Shown here: piece after piece, positions 17,594-25,712 of the stretch | Position numbering within the stretch: position 1 is the first letter of the stretch | Layout: every line of letters begins with the position of its first letter | Source of the DNA: CATOSP01 sp965204715 | GTDB taxonomy: Bacteria > Chloroflexota > Dehalococcoidia > Lucifugimonadales > UBA3495 | Direction of reading: 5' to 3' | DNA length: 64,000 nucleotides | Assembly: GCA_965204715.1 (NCBI GenBank) | Contig: OZ242009.1 | Coordinates: forward strand, 2,976,001 to 3,040,000 | Made by a program: the position numbers and the translations under genes | Notes under the pieces: generated by a model | What the model saw: the letters and a program-made list of their open reading frames with translations, nothing else | The model's database searches: none | Told to the model about the DNA's origin: nothing

Positions 17594-19468
17594 TCAAGTT
17601 TCCTGCCCCTCCGTCTCCCCCCTCGGCATCCGGTAACCGACGCGGGGTTCGGCGAAGATGTACCTGGGGTTCTCGGCCTCCTCGCACAGCTTGCGGCGCA
17701 GGCGCCTCACGTAGCTGCGCAGGTTGCTCCGTCCGCCGGGGTGCTCCAGGTCCCAGAGCCGTTCCAGCAGGTGGTCGAAGGTCAGCACCCGCCCGGCGTT
17801 GAACGACAGCTCCCAGAGCAGTTGGTACTCGGTGGGAGTCAGGCGCACCGGGCGCCCCGCCACGCTGACCTGCCGCGCCTCGTAGTCGATGGCCAGGTCG
17901 CCCAGCACGAAGGGAGCGGCCGGCTCGTTGGGGGACGTTCCGGCCGCTGACCGGCGCAGGGCGTTGCGGACCCGGGCCACCAGCTCGGTGGGCGAGAAGG
18001 GCTTGACCATGTAGTCCGCCGCGCCGGCCTCCAGGGCCCGGACGATGGTCTCGTCCCGGTTGTAGGCCGACAGGAAGACCACCGGCACGTCGGCGATGCG
18101 CAGGAACCGGCCCATCACCTCAATGCCGTCGCCGTCGGGCAGAAGCAGGTCCAGCAGCACCAGCCGGGGCCGTTTCGTCTCGAATAGCCGCAGGGCCTGG
18201 TCCGGGTCGCCAGCCACCAGGGGATCGTAGCCCGCCCGGGTCAGCGCGTCCCGCACGCTGCGCAGGGTCACCGGGTCGTCGTCCACCACCAGGATGCGCG
18301 GGCGCTCCCCCGTTTCCCCAGGCGGCTGGGCGGGACCGGACGGCGGCTCCGGCGCAACCCCCTCGGCCACGGGCAGGGTGAAGGTGAACACGCTGCCCCG
18401 GCCCAACCCCTCGCTCTCGGCCCGGATGCGTCCGCCGTGGGCCTCCACGATGCCCTTGCAGATGGCCAGGCCCAGGCCTGACCCCAGCGCCGCCGGTTGC
18501 CCGTAATCGCTCCGGTCGCTCTCGTCCAAGCCGCTCTCGTCAGGGCGGGAGAACTTGCGGAACAGGAAGGGCAGCCGCTCCGGCGCCACGCCCCGGCCCC
18601 GGTCGGTCACCGCGATGCTGACCATGCCCTCCTTCCGGAACGCGCTGACCCTAATGGCCGTCTCCGGCGGGGAGCTGCGGGCCGAGTTGGACAGCAGGTT
18701 GCCCAGCACCTGGACAATGCGCCGCCGGTCAGCCAGCACCCAGGGCAGGTCCGGCTCTAGGTCCAGGGTCAGGCTGCGGCCCGGGTCGCCGGCCAGGAAG
18801 GCGCTGCGGGCCTCGTCCACCAGGGCGGCCACCCGCACCGGCTCCGGCGTCACCGACAACGCCCCGCTCTCGATGCGGGCCACGTCCAGCAGCGAGCCGA
18901 TGAGGTCCCGCATCCGGTCGGCCTGGGCCTCTATGATGCGCACGAACTGGAGCAGCTCCGCCGGGTCCAGGGAGTGCAGGGATTCCCGCAGGTTCACCGC
19001 CGAGCCCTTGATGGAGGTCAGCGGCCCCCGCAGCTCGTGGCTCACCAGGCTCAGGAACTCGGCCCGCAGCCGCTCCATCTCCTCCAGGGGGGTCAGGTCC
19101 TGCAGGGTGATGATCGCCGTCTCCACCCGGCCGTCCTCGGCCAGGACGGGCGTGGCGTTGACCAGGACGGTGACGCTGCGGCCGTCGGGTACGGTGACCA
19201 CCACCTCCTCGGCGCGCACCGTCTCGCTGGCGGCCAGGGCCTGGGCCAGGGGGACCTCGGCCAGGGAGATCTCCCGACCGTCGGCCCGCCGGAAGGACAG
19301 CGCGTCCAGGATCTGCTCCAGCTCGGCCCCCGGCTCCCGCAGGACCTCCAGCATCCGGCGAGTCTCCCGGTTGACGTAGAGGGGGGCGCCGGTGCCGGCG
19401 TCGAAGACCACCACGCCCACCGGCGAGGTGTTGATCAGGGTTTCCAGGTCAACCCGGGGCTGTTGCAT
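17594..19468 (-). CDS. Histidine kinase fused to an OmpR-family response regulator (PAS-HisKA-HATPase-REC-wHTH)
   Basis: One 624-residue protein carries a whole two-component pathway. Residues about 5-120 form a PAS sensor (INTSPVGVVVFD). Residues 134-205 are the HisKA dimerisation domain with phospho-acceptor His144 (SLVSHELRGPLTS). Residues 240-367 are the ATPase with N box (NLLSNSAR) and G boxes (DRGRGVAP, GSGLGLAICKG). Residues 390-505 are a receiver domain with Asp440 (LVLLDLLLPDGDG) and Lys489. Residues 520-615 are an OmpR/PhoB winged helix (LTPTEYQLLWEL, SNLRSYVRRLRRKL). No membrane segment is seen, so the input is cytosolic. Kinase and regulator are normally separate proteins. Here phosphotransfer would be within one chain and end at a DNA-binding output. 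A TTGACA-17-TAATTT promoter precedes it. Confidence 0.93.
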   Translation of the reverse strand: MQQPRVDLETLINTSPVGVVVFDAGTGAPLYVNRETRRMLEVLREPGAELEQILDALSFRRADGREISLAEVPLAQALAASETVRAEEVVVTVPDGRSVTVLVNATPVLAEDGRVETAIITLQDLTPLEEMERLRAEFLSLVSHELRGPLTSIKGSAVNLRESLHSLDPAELLQFVRIIEAQADRMRDLIGSLLDVARIESGALSVTPEPVRVAALVDEARSAFLAGDPGRSLTLDLEPDLPWVLADRRRIVQVLGNLLSNSARSSPPETAIRVSAFRKEGMVSIAVTDRGRGVAPERLPFLFRKFSRPDESGLDESDRSDYGQPAALGSGLGLAICKGIVEAHGGRIRAESEGLGRGSVFTFTLPVAEGVAPEPPSGPAQPPGETGERPRILVVDDDPVTLRSVRDALTRAGYDPLVAGDPDQALRLFETKRPRLVLLDLLLPDGDGIEVMGRFLRIADVPVVFLSAYNRDETIVRALEAGAADYMVKPFSPTELVARVRNALRRSAAGTSPNEPAAPFVLGDLAIDYEARQVSVAGRPVRLTPTEYQLLWELSFNAGRVLTFDHLLERLWDLEHPGGRSNLRSYVRRLRRKLCEEAENPRYIFAEPRVGYRMPRGETEGQET

Positions 19469-19509
19469 GAATTTACCGGCTCTCCAATACTGTCACCAAA
19501 GTTACACTG

Positions 19510-19538
19510 AAATTACCTAGAACTTCACCAGTTGTCAA
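19510..19538 (-). promoter_or_regulatory. Sigma70-type promoter of the kinase-regulator gene
   Basis: On the minus strand a TTGACA box (19538-19533) and a TAATTT box (19515-19510) are separated by 17 bases, about 42 bases upstream of the ATG at 19468. The -35 match is perfect and the -10 partial. Confidence 0.55.
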
Positions 19539-20106
19539 CCGTTGAAGTGCTATACTCTCCACAAGTCACTAAGACTAATATTCTTAATGCACACCTCAGC
19601 CATTGGTGGGACTACGATGGCGGGCGCCACGGCATTCTGACAGGCGCAACTGGCCAGGATAGACCCACAGCACCAGTCCGGTCAGCCGTGGCGGTTAGAG
19701 TTGCGTTAAATGCGTTTCAGTCGTCTTTTTGATCCGATAACATTCTCTGAGAAGGAGCATCAGAGGTCTCCTACATCCAGTCGTGTCACAACTAAGATGC
19801 CGGAGGCCAGTGCGCCTTCCCAAGTTACGGCAGTTACAGCCAAAGCCGGTTTTAGCCGTTACATACCCCTGTCAGCCCCCCCCCCCCCCCGACAAATAGG
19901 GTAGCGAAACTTACATCGCAGCGCGCGCTGTTCGCGCTACTGATGATTGGACTGCCGGCCACAGGAGTGGCCGGCTTTTTCATGTCCGGCGCAGTCGCAC
20001 AGGCCCAGCCCTCCGACACCACCGGCGCCGACAACCAGGGGGGTGCAGTCATGGAATAACCAGCATCTGATCCTAAAAAGTTTTCACCAGAAGGAGATCA
20101 ACAAAT
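19539..20106 (+). other. Intergenic region with possible small secreted-peptide frame
   Basis: No confident gene. Bases 19856-20059 are open in one frame and encode a signal-peptide-like stretch (QRALFALLMIGLPATGVAGF, then AVAQAQ) ending at TAA 20059, but the first ATG in this frame is inside the hydrophobic part (19943). A GC hairpin followed by Ts (GCCGGCC...GGCCGGC TTTTT, 19954-19980) lies within it. The fibronectin-like gene downstream has its own strong ribosome site (AGAAGGAGAT). Confidence 0.35.
19876..19890 (+). repeat. Homopolymer tract of 15 C
   Basis: An uninterrupted run of 15 C residues in otherwise mixed sequence. It may be a slippage (phase-variation) tract or an assembly artefact. 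One extra C would join the upstream open frame (from ATG 19710) to the signal-peptide-like frame that follows. Confidence 0.7.
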
Positions 20107-21282
20107 ATGCTTTTACAGCAGTTCCGATTGATGACGGCACTGGCTGCGTTGGCGGCCCTGGTGGCGGTGATAACCCTCACCGCTCCCGCGCCGGCGGTGG
20201 CCCAGGACGACGATGACGACACCCCTGCCGAGGTCACGACCCCCAGCGACCTGACGGTAGTGATCGAGGACGATGCCCTAGTCCTCGCCTGGACGCCGGG
20301 TCAGAACCCCGAGTACATCGGGCAGCTGCTTAAAGCCTGGCCGAAGGACGGGTCAAATGAAGGGTATTCGGCGTTCATGGAGTTGGATGTTGACGGCGGG
20401 CGATACCCCGTGTATGACTTTGCGCCGGAAGCAACTTACCGCTTTCAAATCGCGGGGGCGATTTTGATTGAGGGAGAGGAAGGCGAGGCAGATGACCAGC
20501 TTGGGGAGTTGGGCTATAGCAACGTGGTGGACGTTACACTGCCTCCGAGGGAGTCGACGGCTCCGTCTTCTGTCCCGTCGAAAGAGGACGAGACTCTCGA
20601 ACAGGTGGAGGACAATGACAATCCCCGGCGACCACAAGGGTTGACGGCAGTCGAGACTTCAGATGAGGAAGTCCTTTTGACTTGGACGCCGGGTGAGCAT
20701 CCGCGGTACGTGGCTCAGGTGGTTCGTCGTCGGGTGGCGGAAGTGGTCCCCGCCGTTTGGACGGATTTTGAGGTCGGCGCGTCGGCCACCTCATTCACTG
20801 ACACCACGGCGGAGGAGGGATTCCCCTACATCTACCGGGTGTCGCCCAAGCGAAGCAACGGCAAGATGGGGCCGCCCAGCAATCCGGCGCAGATCATTGG
20901 TCCCGGTGCACCGGACAACCGCAAGCCCTATTTTTTGGTGGCTTACAATGTAGGACTGGACCGGCCGTCACCGGAGGCGACTACGGATTTCCGCTGGTTA
21001 GCCATTCGTTGGGAGCCAGTGAGGCATCCCCGCTACATTCAGTCTCCGCAAGTGCTGCACATCGCTGACGAGAATGGGCGTGTTTTGCAGAGTTTCCACG
21101 GCGGGAATTTCATTGGGGGCAACAATATTTATATTCTCGGAGGCTTCACCTATCAGTTCTGGGTGACCGTGACGCGGGATGACGGCAAGGTCGTGAAGCA
21201 AAGCGACCCGTGGGAGTTCTTCGTAAGATATCCATTCCCTCCCAGGCCCGGCCATCCTCAAGGACTGAGGGACGATGCCTGA
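20107..21282 (+). CDS. Secreted fibronectin-type-III-like protein with WTPG repeats
   Basis: Exported protein of 391 residues. The signal peptide spans residues 1-33 (LMTALAALAALVAVITLTAP, cleavage after AVAQ), followed by an acidic stretch of Asp. Three beta-sandwich modules follow. Each opens with a conserved core of type L.WTPG..P.Y..Q (near residues 62, 196 and 290), and the second ends in YRVSPKRSNGKMGPPSNP, as FN3 domains do. There is no sortase signal, membrane anchor or catalytic motif, so it is probably an extracellular or surface binding protein. The next gene, 21 bases downstream, is a shorter paralogue. The ATG has a strong AGAAGGAGAT site. The ligand is unknown. Confidence 0.85.
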   Translation: MLLQQFRLMTALAALAALVAVITLTAPAPAVAQDDDDDTPAEVTTPSDLTVVIEDDALVLAWTPGQNPEYIGQLLKAWPKDGSNEGYSAFMELDVDGGRYPVYDFAPEATYRFQIAGAILIEGEEGEADDQLGELGYSNVVDVTLPPRESTAPSSVPSKEDETLEQVEDNDNPRRPQGLTAVETSDEEVLLTWTPGEHPRYVAQVVRRRVAEVVPAVWTDFEVGASATSFTDTTAEEGFPYIYRVSPKRSNGKMGPPSNPAQIIGPGAPDNRKPYFLVAYNVGLDRPSPEATTDFRWLAIRWEPVRHPRYIQSPQVLHIADENGRVLQSFHGGNFIGGNNIYILGGFTYQFWVTVTRDDGKVVKQSDPWEFFVRYPFPPRPGHPQGLRDDA

Positions 21283-21303
21283 TCCAATGCGGGAGGCAGT
21301 ATT

Positions 21304-22032
21304 ATGAGGATGCTCAAGATCGCGACAGCAGGCGCTCTGGCAGCTTTGGCGGTGGTTGTAGTCAGCACCGGAGTTCTGATGGCGCAGGACGGTGGCGCGG
21401 CTCCCAGCAACTTGGTGGGAGAGTTGGGCGATGACCGGGTGTTGTTGAGGTGGACGCCAGGGATGAATGAGGCATACATAGGCCAGCTGATTCTCCATTG
21501 GGAGGACGGCAACAAGGAGAAGACGAAGGTAGGCGGGTTCTTCTCTGATACGACGCGGGATGATGGCTACGTGCCCAGAGCTAATTTCCCGGACGGAGGG
21601 ACGTTCAGTTTTCAGATTGCGGGTGCAGTCAAGGTAGAGCAGAACGGTCAGGAGACCATTGAGGAATCCGGGCATAGCAACATCGTGACCCTGGTGATTC
21701 CGGCGGAGAGCAGCGAGACGGATGACCCTGGAGGGGAGGGCGAGGAGGGCCGGTCGGCCGAACCCAAACCCACCAACCTGGAAGCCACCACGTCCAACGG
21801 ACAGGTCACCTTGACTTGGACCCCCGGCAACGACGACACCTACACCGCCCAGGAGGTGAAGCGGCGCGTCGTGAAGGGCAAGGGCTGGACCACCATCCGA
21901 ATTGACGCTTCGGCTTCCCAATACGTCGATAGTGACGTGGAGGTGGGCACCAAGTACGTCTATCGGGTCAAAGGCGTGTGGGACAACGGCAAGGGCCGTC
22001 TCAGCAAGCCGGCGAGGGTGACGGTGCGCTGA
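21304..22032 (+). CDS. Secreted fibronectin-type-III-like protein, two-module paralogue
   Basis: Protein of 242 residues with a signal peptide (residues 1-28, ATAGALAALAVVVVSTGVLM, AQ cleavage) and two modules that share the LRWTPGMNEAYIGQ and LTWTPGNDDTYTAQEV cores with the upstream protein, the second ending in a typical FN3 G strand (YRVKGVWDNGKGRLSKPA). An acidic Glu/Gly linker (near residues 137-150) separates the modules. It is co-transcribed with the upstream paralogue (21-base gap, GGGAGG ribosome site) and is followed by a terminator hairpin. It probably arose by duplication. Function is inferred as extracellular binding or matrix. No enzyme motif is visible. Confidence 0.85.
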   Translation: MRMLKIATAGALAALAVVVVSTGVLMAQDGGAAPSNLVGELGDDRVLLRWTPGMNEAYIGQLILHWEDGNKEKTKVGGFFSDTTRDDGYVPRANFPDGGTFSFQIAGAVKVEQNGQETIEESGHSNIVTLVIPAESSETDDPGGEGEEGRSAEPKPTNLEATTSNGQVTLTWTPGNDDTYTAQEVKRRVVKGKGWTTIRIDASASQYVDSDVEVGTKYVYRVKGVWDNGKGRLSKPARVTVR

Positions 22033-22088
22033 CCCCGGCAGCAACGGCGGATCACGGTTCAAGCGGCACTTCCGCACAATTCAAGCTG

Positions 22089-22119
22089 CGATAGGGCAAG
22101 GTTGAGGCCTGCCCTATCG
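22089..22119 (+). terminator. Terminator-like hairpin after the secreted-protein operon
   Basis: Perfect 10-base-pair stem CGATAGGGCA / TGCCCTATCG with an 11-base loop, 57 bases after the stop at 22032. Only a weak T-rich tail (TCTGTT) follows. Confidence 0.6.
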
Positions 22120-22155
22120 TCTGTTATCCACTGGAAGGTGGGCGCGCCGGCTCAC

Positions 22156-22340
22156 GCGTACCCGATTTCTATCAGACCGTCATTACCGGGCTGAGCGGAC
22201 AGTTGCCCCAGGGTCTGGTCAACAGCGCCGTCATGCAGTACCTGAACTTCGACGACACGAGTCTGTGCGCGCCGTCCAACGACGAGTTCCAGACGTGGCT
22301 GGAGGGTGTGCCGGACAAGAACGGGCCGACCTGCCAATGA
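22156..22340 (+). pseudogene. C-terminal remnant of a leucine-rich-repeat surface protein
   Basis: There is no start codon, but the frame ending at TGA 22338 encodes a classic LRR cap: GLSGQLPQGLVN, then LNFDDTSLCAPSNDEFQTW and GPTC. This tail (N/D-TSLCAP...FQTWL...GP.C) terminates extracellular LRR proteins in several Chloroflexota-type genomes. The repeats that should precede it are absent, and upstream sequence runs straight into the terminator region. It is therefore a deletion remnant of a third secreted protein next to the two WTPG proteins. Confidence 0.6.
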
Positions 22341-22497
22341 GGAGGGTAGTCCGGTAGTCGCGCGCCGTGGGGGAGTTGGCGTCTCGATAGGTCTGGCGGT
22401 TAGGGTGAGGGCAGCGTCGCTGCAGGCAGCGGGAAGCAGCGCGGCATGACTCCAATTAGGAAAGATCCCCGACGCCCTCGCCTGAAGGACCGTCTCG

Positions 22498-22743
22498 ATG
22501 CCGAGACAACGCATACCTCACAGCAGAAGGACCCATGACTTCCCGGCCGATTTCCCGGAGCGCCTGGTGCGGTTCAAGGAGGCGTCGGGACTGTCGTGGG
22601 CCGAACTGCGCCGCCGTCTCGGCGTCGACCCGGAAACCATCCGGCGCTGGCGGGACAAGGGGGTCTTGCCCTGCACGCAGAACTATCTTGCGCTGCTGGC
22701 GGTGGCGGATTCCTTCGGCCTGAGACACCTGTTCACCGATTAG
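22498..22743 (+). CDS. Small helix-turn-helix protein (81 aa)
   Basis: Compact DNA-binding protein. The segment FPERLVRFKEASGLSWAELRRRLGVDPETIRRWRDKG is a Cro/C1-like helix-turn-helix preceded by an invariant-looking amphipathic helix. Its closest relative in this window is the HTH protein at 40060-40485 (RLERLKEASGLSWRGLARALGVDPKQLARWRKG), so the two are paralogues, one outside and one inside the conjugative element. ATG 22498, with GAAGGA about 11 bases upstream. No operon partner is apparent. Target unknown, probably autoregulation or control of nearby mobile DNA. Confidence 0.7.
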   Translation: MPRQRIPHSRRTHDFPADFPERLVRFKEASGLSWAELRRRLGVDPETIRRWRDKGVLPCTQNYLALLAVADSFGLRHLFTD

Positions 22744-22990
22744 GGGCGGCTACCGCCAGAGAGAGGTCGGAAACGCGAAAAGCGCGGCATGCCGGGCTCC
22801 AAGCCGAGGAACCCAAGTGCCCGGCCACAGGAAGCAAGGTTTCCAAGTCCGGCGCCGGATACGAGCCAGGCGCTGCCAAGGTATACTTTTCCGCGGGGAC
22901 CGCAATACAACGCAGCAACAGGGCGGAACAGTTGGGATTTCCACGCCTCCAGCCTGATCAGCCGCCCTGATTAGCCGCGAAGGAAGTCCA

Positions 22991-23902
22991 ATGAGCCGCA
23001 TCCTCTATGTCCTGCTGATATTGGCCATAGGAACAGCGGCCTGCTCTCAACCCGACACCGAGCCGCAACAGCGGCAGATGCAGCGGGACGCGCCTTCCGA
23101 TACTCCAGGGCTCGTCGAAGACCCGACCGCCGTTCCGGCAATTGCATTGCCGTCCCCGACCACTGCCCCCACAGCCACCTCTGGACCGGTCCCGGGTTCC
23201 ACCGCCCTTTCAACCATCCCCTCTCCAACCCCGGCAGCCACCGCCGCGCCCGATCTCCGGCCGAAGCCCACGGCCACTGATGTTCCCAAGCCTCCGCCCA
23301 CCTCCGTTCCTGTTTCGCCGGAGGACATTGAGAGACAGCAGTCTTTCATGGAGAACTTCAGGAGCATCTCTTACGAGGCCTCCCTGTCATTGCCCGACCG
23401 GTTCTCCGAGAGCGACGGTCCGCTTACGGCCAAAGCCAGCGGGTGGATAATGGCCGACGGCACCAGCCAGATGTTCGCACGAATAGAAATGACCGAGCCG
23501 GTGGAGAGGTCCATCGAAGTTGTGACCCTCAACAGCTTCGACATTTACCTGAAGGACCTGGACGAGGGCCGGTGGTACTTCATCCCCGAAAACTCGGACA
23601 CGGACACGGGACCGCTGGAGGACATCATGCAGCTGCCCTTCATGGCTCTCGCATTCGGGGTAGCGCCGGCCGGGGAACTGGAGCCGGTCCAGGACGGATA
23701 CGTCTGGAGGATCGAGGACCCATCCTGGGGGTCGATAACGGCCACCTACGACCAAGGTCAGGTGCTGGAGGGGATTACCCGGGCTGACAACAGTGGACAG
23801 GAGATGCTGCGGGCAGCTTTTTTCGGCCTCAATGAGCCCCACGACATAGTGCCTCACGAGAAAGGCGAGTTGCTGCCCGATACCTTCTGGGAGCCAGAAT
23901 AG
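22991..23902 (+). CDS. Lipoprotein with LppX/LolA-like domain
   Basis: Exported lipoprotein of 303 residues. The signal ends at lipobox AIGTAAC with Cys18 as the lipidation site. Residues 30-110 are a Pro/Thr/Ser/Ala-rich extended linker. Residues 115-300 form a beta-rich domain that resembles LppX/LprAFG or LolA-type lipid carriers (FRSISYEASLSLP, GWIMADGTSQMFARIEM, YLKDLDEGRWYFIP, GVAPAGELEPVQDGYVWRIED). These domains bind lipid in a half-barrel in related proteins. Lipid binding is inferred here. Ribosome site GAAGGAAG is six bases before the ATG. It stands alone between the HTH and TPR genes. Confidence 0.8.
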   Translation: MSRILYVLLILAIGTAACSQPDTEPQQRQMQRDAPSDTPGLVEDPTAVPAIALPSPTTAPTATSGPVPGSTALSTIPSPTPAATAAPDLRPKPTATDVPKPPPTSVPVSPEDIERQQSFMENFRSISYEASLSLPDRFSESDGPLTAKASGWIMADGTSQMFARIEMTEPVERSIEVVTLNSFDIYLKDLDEGRWYFIPENSDTDTGPLEDIMQLPFMALAFGVAPAGELEPVQDGYVWRIEDPSWGSITATYDQGQVLEGITRADNSGQEMLRAAFFGLNEPHDIVPHEKGELLPDTFWEPE

Positions 23903-24168
23903 GCGACCCCGAACCCCTCCGGCGACACGTCGGACACCCCGGGCGAGCCGAAGACGTACGGGAGCCGGACGAATAACTGCGTCGGCCGGGAGATTGCCGA
24001 TCACCGGAGGCAATGAGGAAGGGAAGCCAGGAGGAACGGAATGCTGCTGACAGAACGCCGTTGCAATCCGGGAACGGCTCCACCATCATAGAGTTATGGT
24101 TCGCGGCGGTCCCGTAAGGGTGAACCCGCCGGTCAGCGGGCCATCAGTACACGGTGGGAGGAGCGTTC

Positions 24169-25611
24169 ATGGCCTGGGAGGATGATGGACTGGAGCCGGG
24201 GGACTCGCCGGAGGACCGGCGGGAGTTCCGGCGGATGATGGACGCCCTGGGCCGAGACGGCATTGGGCGGATGATCGAGCAGTTGAACGGGGAGATCGAG
24301 GCGGCCCCCCACGACATCCAGCGCCTGTACACCCGGGGGCTGCTCCACAACGAGCTGGGGGAGCACCGCCGGGCGGCGGAGGACTACGGCAGGATCATCG
24401 CCCTGGACCCCGGCCACGCCAACGCTCACCACGGCCGGGCCCGCGCCAGGTCCGGGATGGAGGAGTACCGGCTGGCGGTGGAGGACTACGGCGCCGCCAT
24501 CCGGCTGGCTCCGGGCAACGCGGTGGCCCACTACAGCCGGGGGGCGTGCCTGGCCGAACTGGGCGACCTGGCGGCGGCGATGAGCGACTTCGACGTGGCC
24601 GTCCTGCTGGCCCCGGACAACGCCGACGCCTGGTACGACCGGGGGTTGACCTACGCCGCGCTGGGCGATCCCCTGCTGGCGGTGGAGGACCTGGGCCGGG
24701 CCATCGAGCTGGAGCCTGGGATGGCCGTGGCCCACTACGAACGGGGCATGGCCCGCCGCGACCTGGGTCAGCCGGAGCAGGCCCTTGGCGACTTCGACGC
24801 CGCCATCCAACTGGAACCGGCCTACGGGCTGGCCCGCTACGCCCGGGGAATCACCAGAGTCAACCTCGGGGAGTACGACGAGGCGCTCAGGGACTTCGAT
24901 GCCGTCCTGGCCCAGGACCCGGACAACGCCTCCGCGATGCGGGGCCGGGGGGTGGCCCTGGGCGCCACGGGCCACGACGACGAGGCGCTGCGGGAACTGG
25001 ACCGGTCCCTGGAACTGGACCCCGGCAACGCCGAGACCCTGACGGCCCGGGGGCTGGCCCACACCGAACTGGGGCGGCACGAACTGGCCATCGAGGACTA
25101 CACCAGGGTCATCGAACAGGACCCCGGCAATACCCCCGTCCTCTACAACCGGGGGATGGAGCAGTTGAACCTGGGCCGGCTGGAGCAGGCAATTGAGGAC
25201 CTCAGCGCCGTCATCCAGATCGACCCGGAGAACGCCGAGGTGTACCTGACGCGGGCATTCGTCCGAACGATGCTGGGGGACCACCAGGGGGCCTTCCAGG
25301 ACTACGACCGGCTGGTGGAACTGATGCCGGAGGAGTCTACGGGGTACCACATGAGGGGGTTCACCCGGTCCCAGCTGGGCCAGCCCCGCCGGGCTCTGGA
25401 GGACCTGGGGCGGGCCATCGAGCTGGAACCGGCCAACGTGGAGGCCCGGAGCCACCGGGCCATGGTGTACCGCCACCTGGGGGAGCCAGAAAAGGCGGTG
25501 GAGGACTACGACGAGATTCTGCGCCGGTTCCCCGGCAACCCGTCTGCTACAGAGGAGCGGCGGCTCGCCCTGGAGCAGGCGCAGACGCAGACGGAGGCGG
25601 AGGGGCGCTGA
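24169..25611 (+). CDS. Tetratricopeptide repeat protein (about 12 TPRs)
   Basis: Protein of 480 residues that is almost entirely TPR repeats of 34 residues, each with the W/Y-G-Y-A-P pattern in forms such as YTRGLLHNELGEHRRAAEDY, followed by the next helix ending in LDPGN/LEPGN. ATG 24169 is chosen over GTG 24154 because GGGAGGAG lies six bases upstream of it. There is no signal peptide or enzymatic domain, so it probably serves as a cytosolic protein-binding scaffold. A strong convergent hairpin separates it from the triple-HTH gene. The repeats are close to one another in sequence, which favours recent internal duplication. Confidence 0.9.
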   Translation: MAWEDDGLEPGDSPEDRREFRRMMDALGRDGIGRMIEQLNGEIEAAPHDIQRLYTRGLLHNELGEHRRAAEDYGRIIALDPGHANAHHGRARARSGMEEYRLAVEDYGAAIRLAPGNAVAHYSRGACLAELGDLAAAMSDFDVAVLLAPDNADAWYDRGLTYAALGDPLLAVEDLGRAIELEPGMAVAHYERGMARRDLGQPEQALGDFDAAIQLEPAYGLARYARGITRVNLGEYDEALRDFDAVLAQDPDNASAMRGRGVALGATGHDDEALRELDRSLELDPGNAETLTARGLAHTELGRHELAIEDYTRVIEQDPGNTPVLYNRGMEQLNLGRLEQAIEDLSAVIQIDPENAEVYLTRAFVRTMLGDHQGAFQDYDRLVELMPEESTGYHMRGFTRSQLGQPRRALEDLGRAIELEPANVEARSHRAMVYRHLGEPEKAVEDYDEILRRFPGNPSATEERRLALEQAQTQTEAEGR

Positions 25612-25665
25612 GACGGCGGGCGGCGGAGCAGGGGAAGCGCCGCCATTCAGACCCGAGAGGAAGAC

Positions 25666-25702
25666 GGGGGAGACGGTGGTCTGTCCGGCAACCGTCTCCC
25701 CC
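25666..25702. terminator. Bidirectional terminator hairpin between convergent genes
   Basis: Perfect 12-base-pair stem GGGGGAGACGGT / ACCGTCTCCCCC with a 13-base loop, located between the TPR stop (25611) and the stop of the convergent HTH gene (25713). The T-tract is weak, but position and stem strength fit. Confidence 0.7.
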
Positions 25703-25712
25703 TTGCGCGCGG

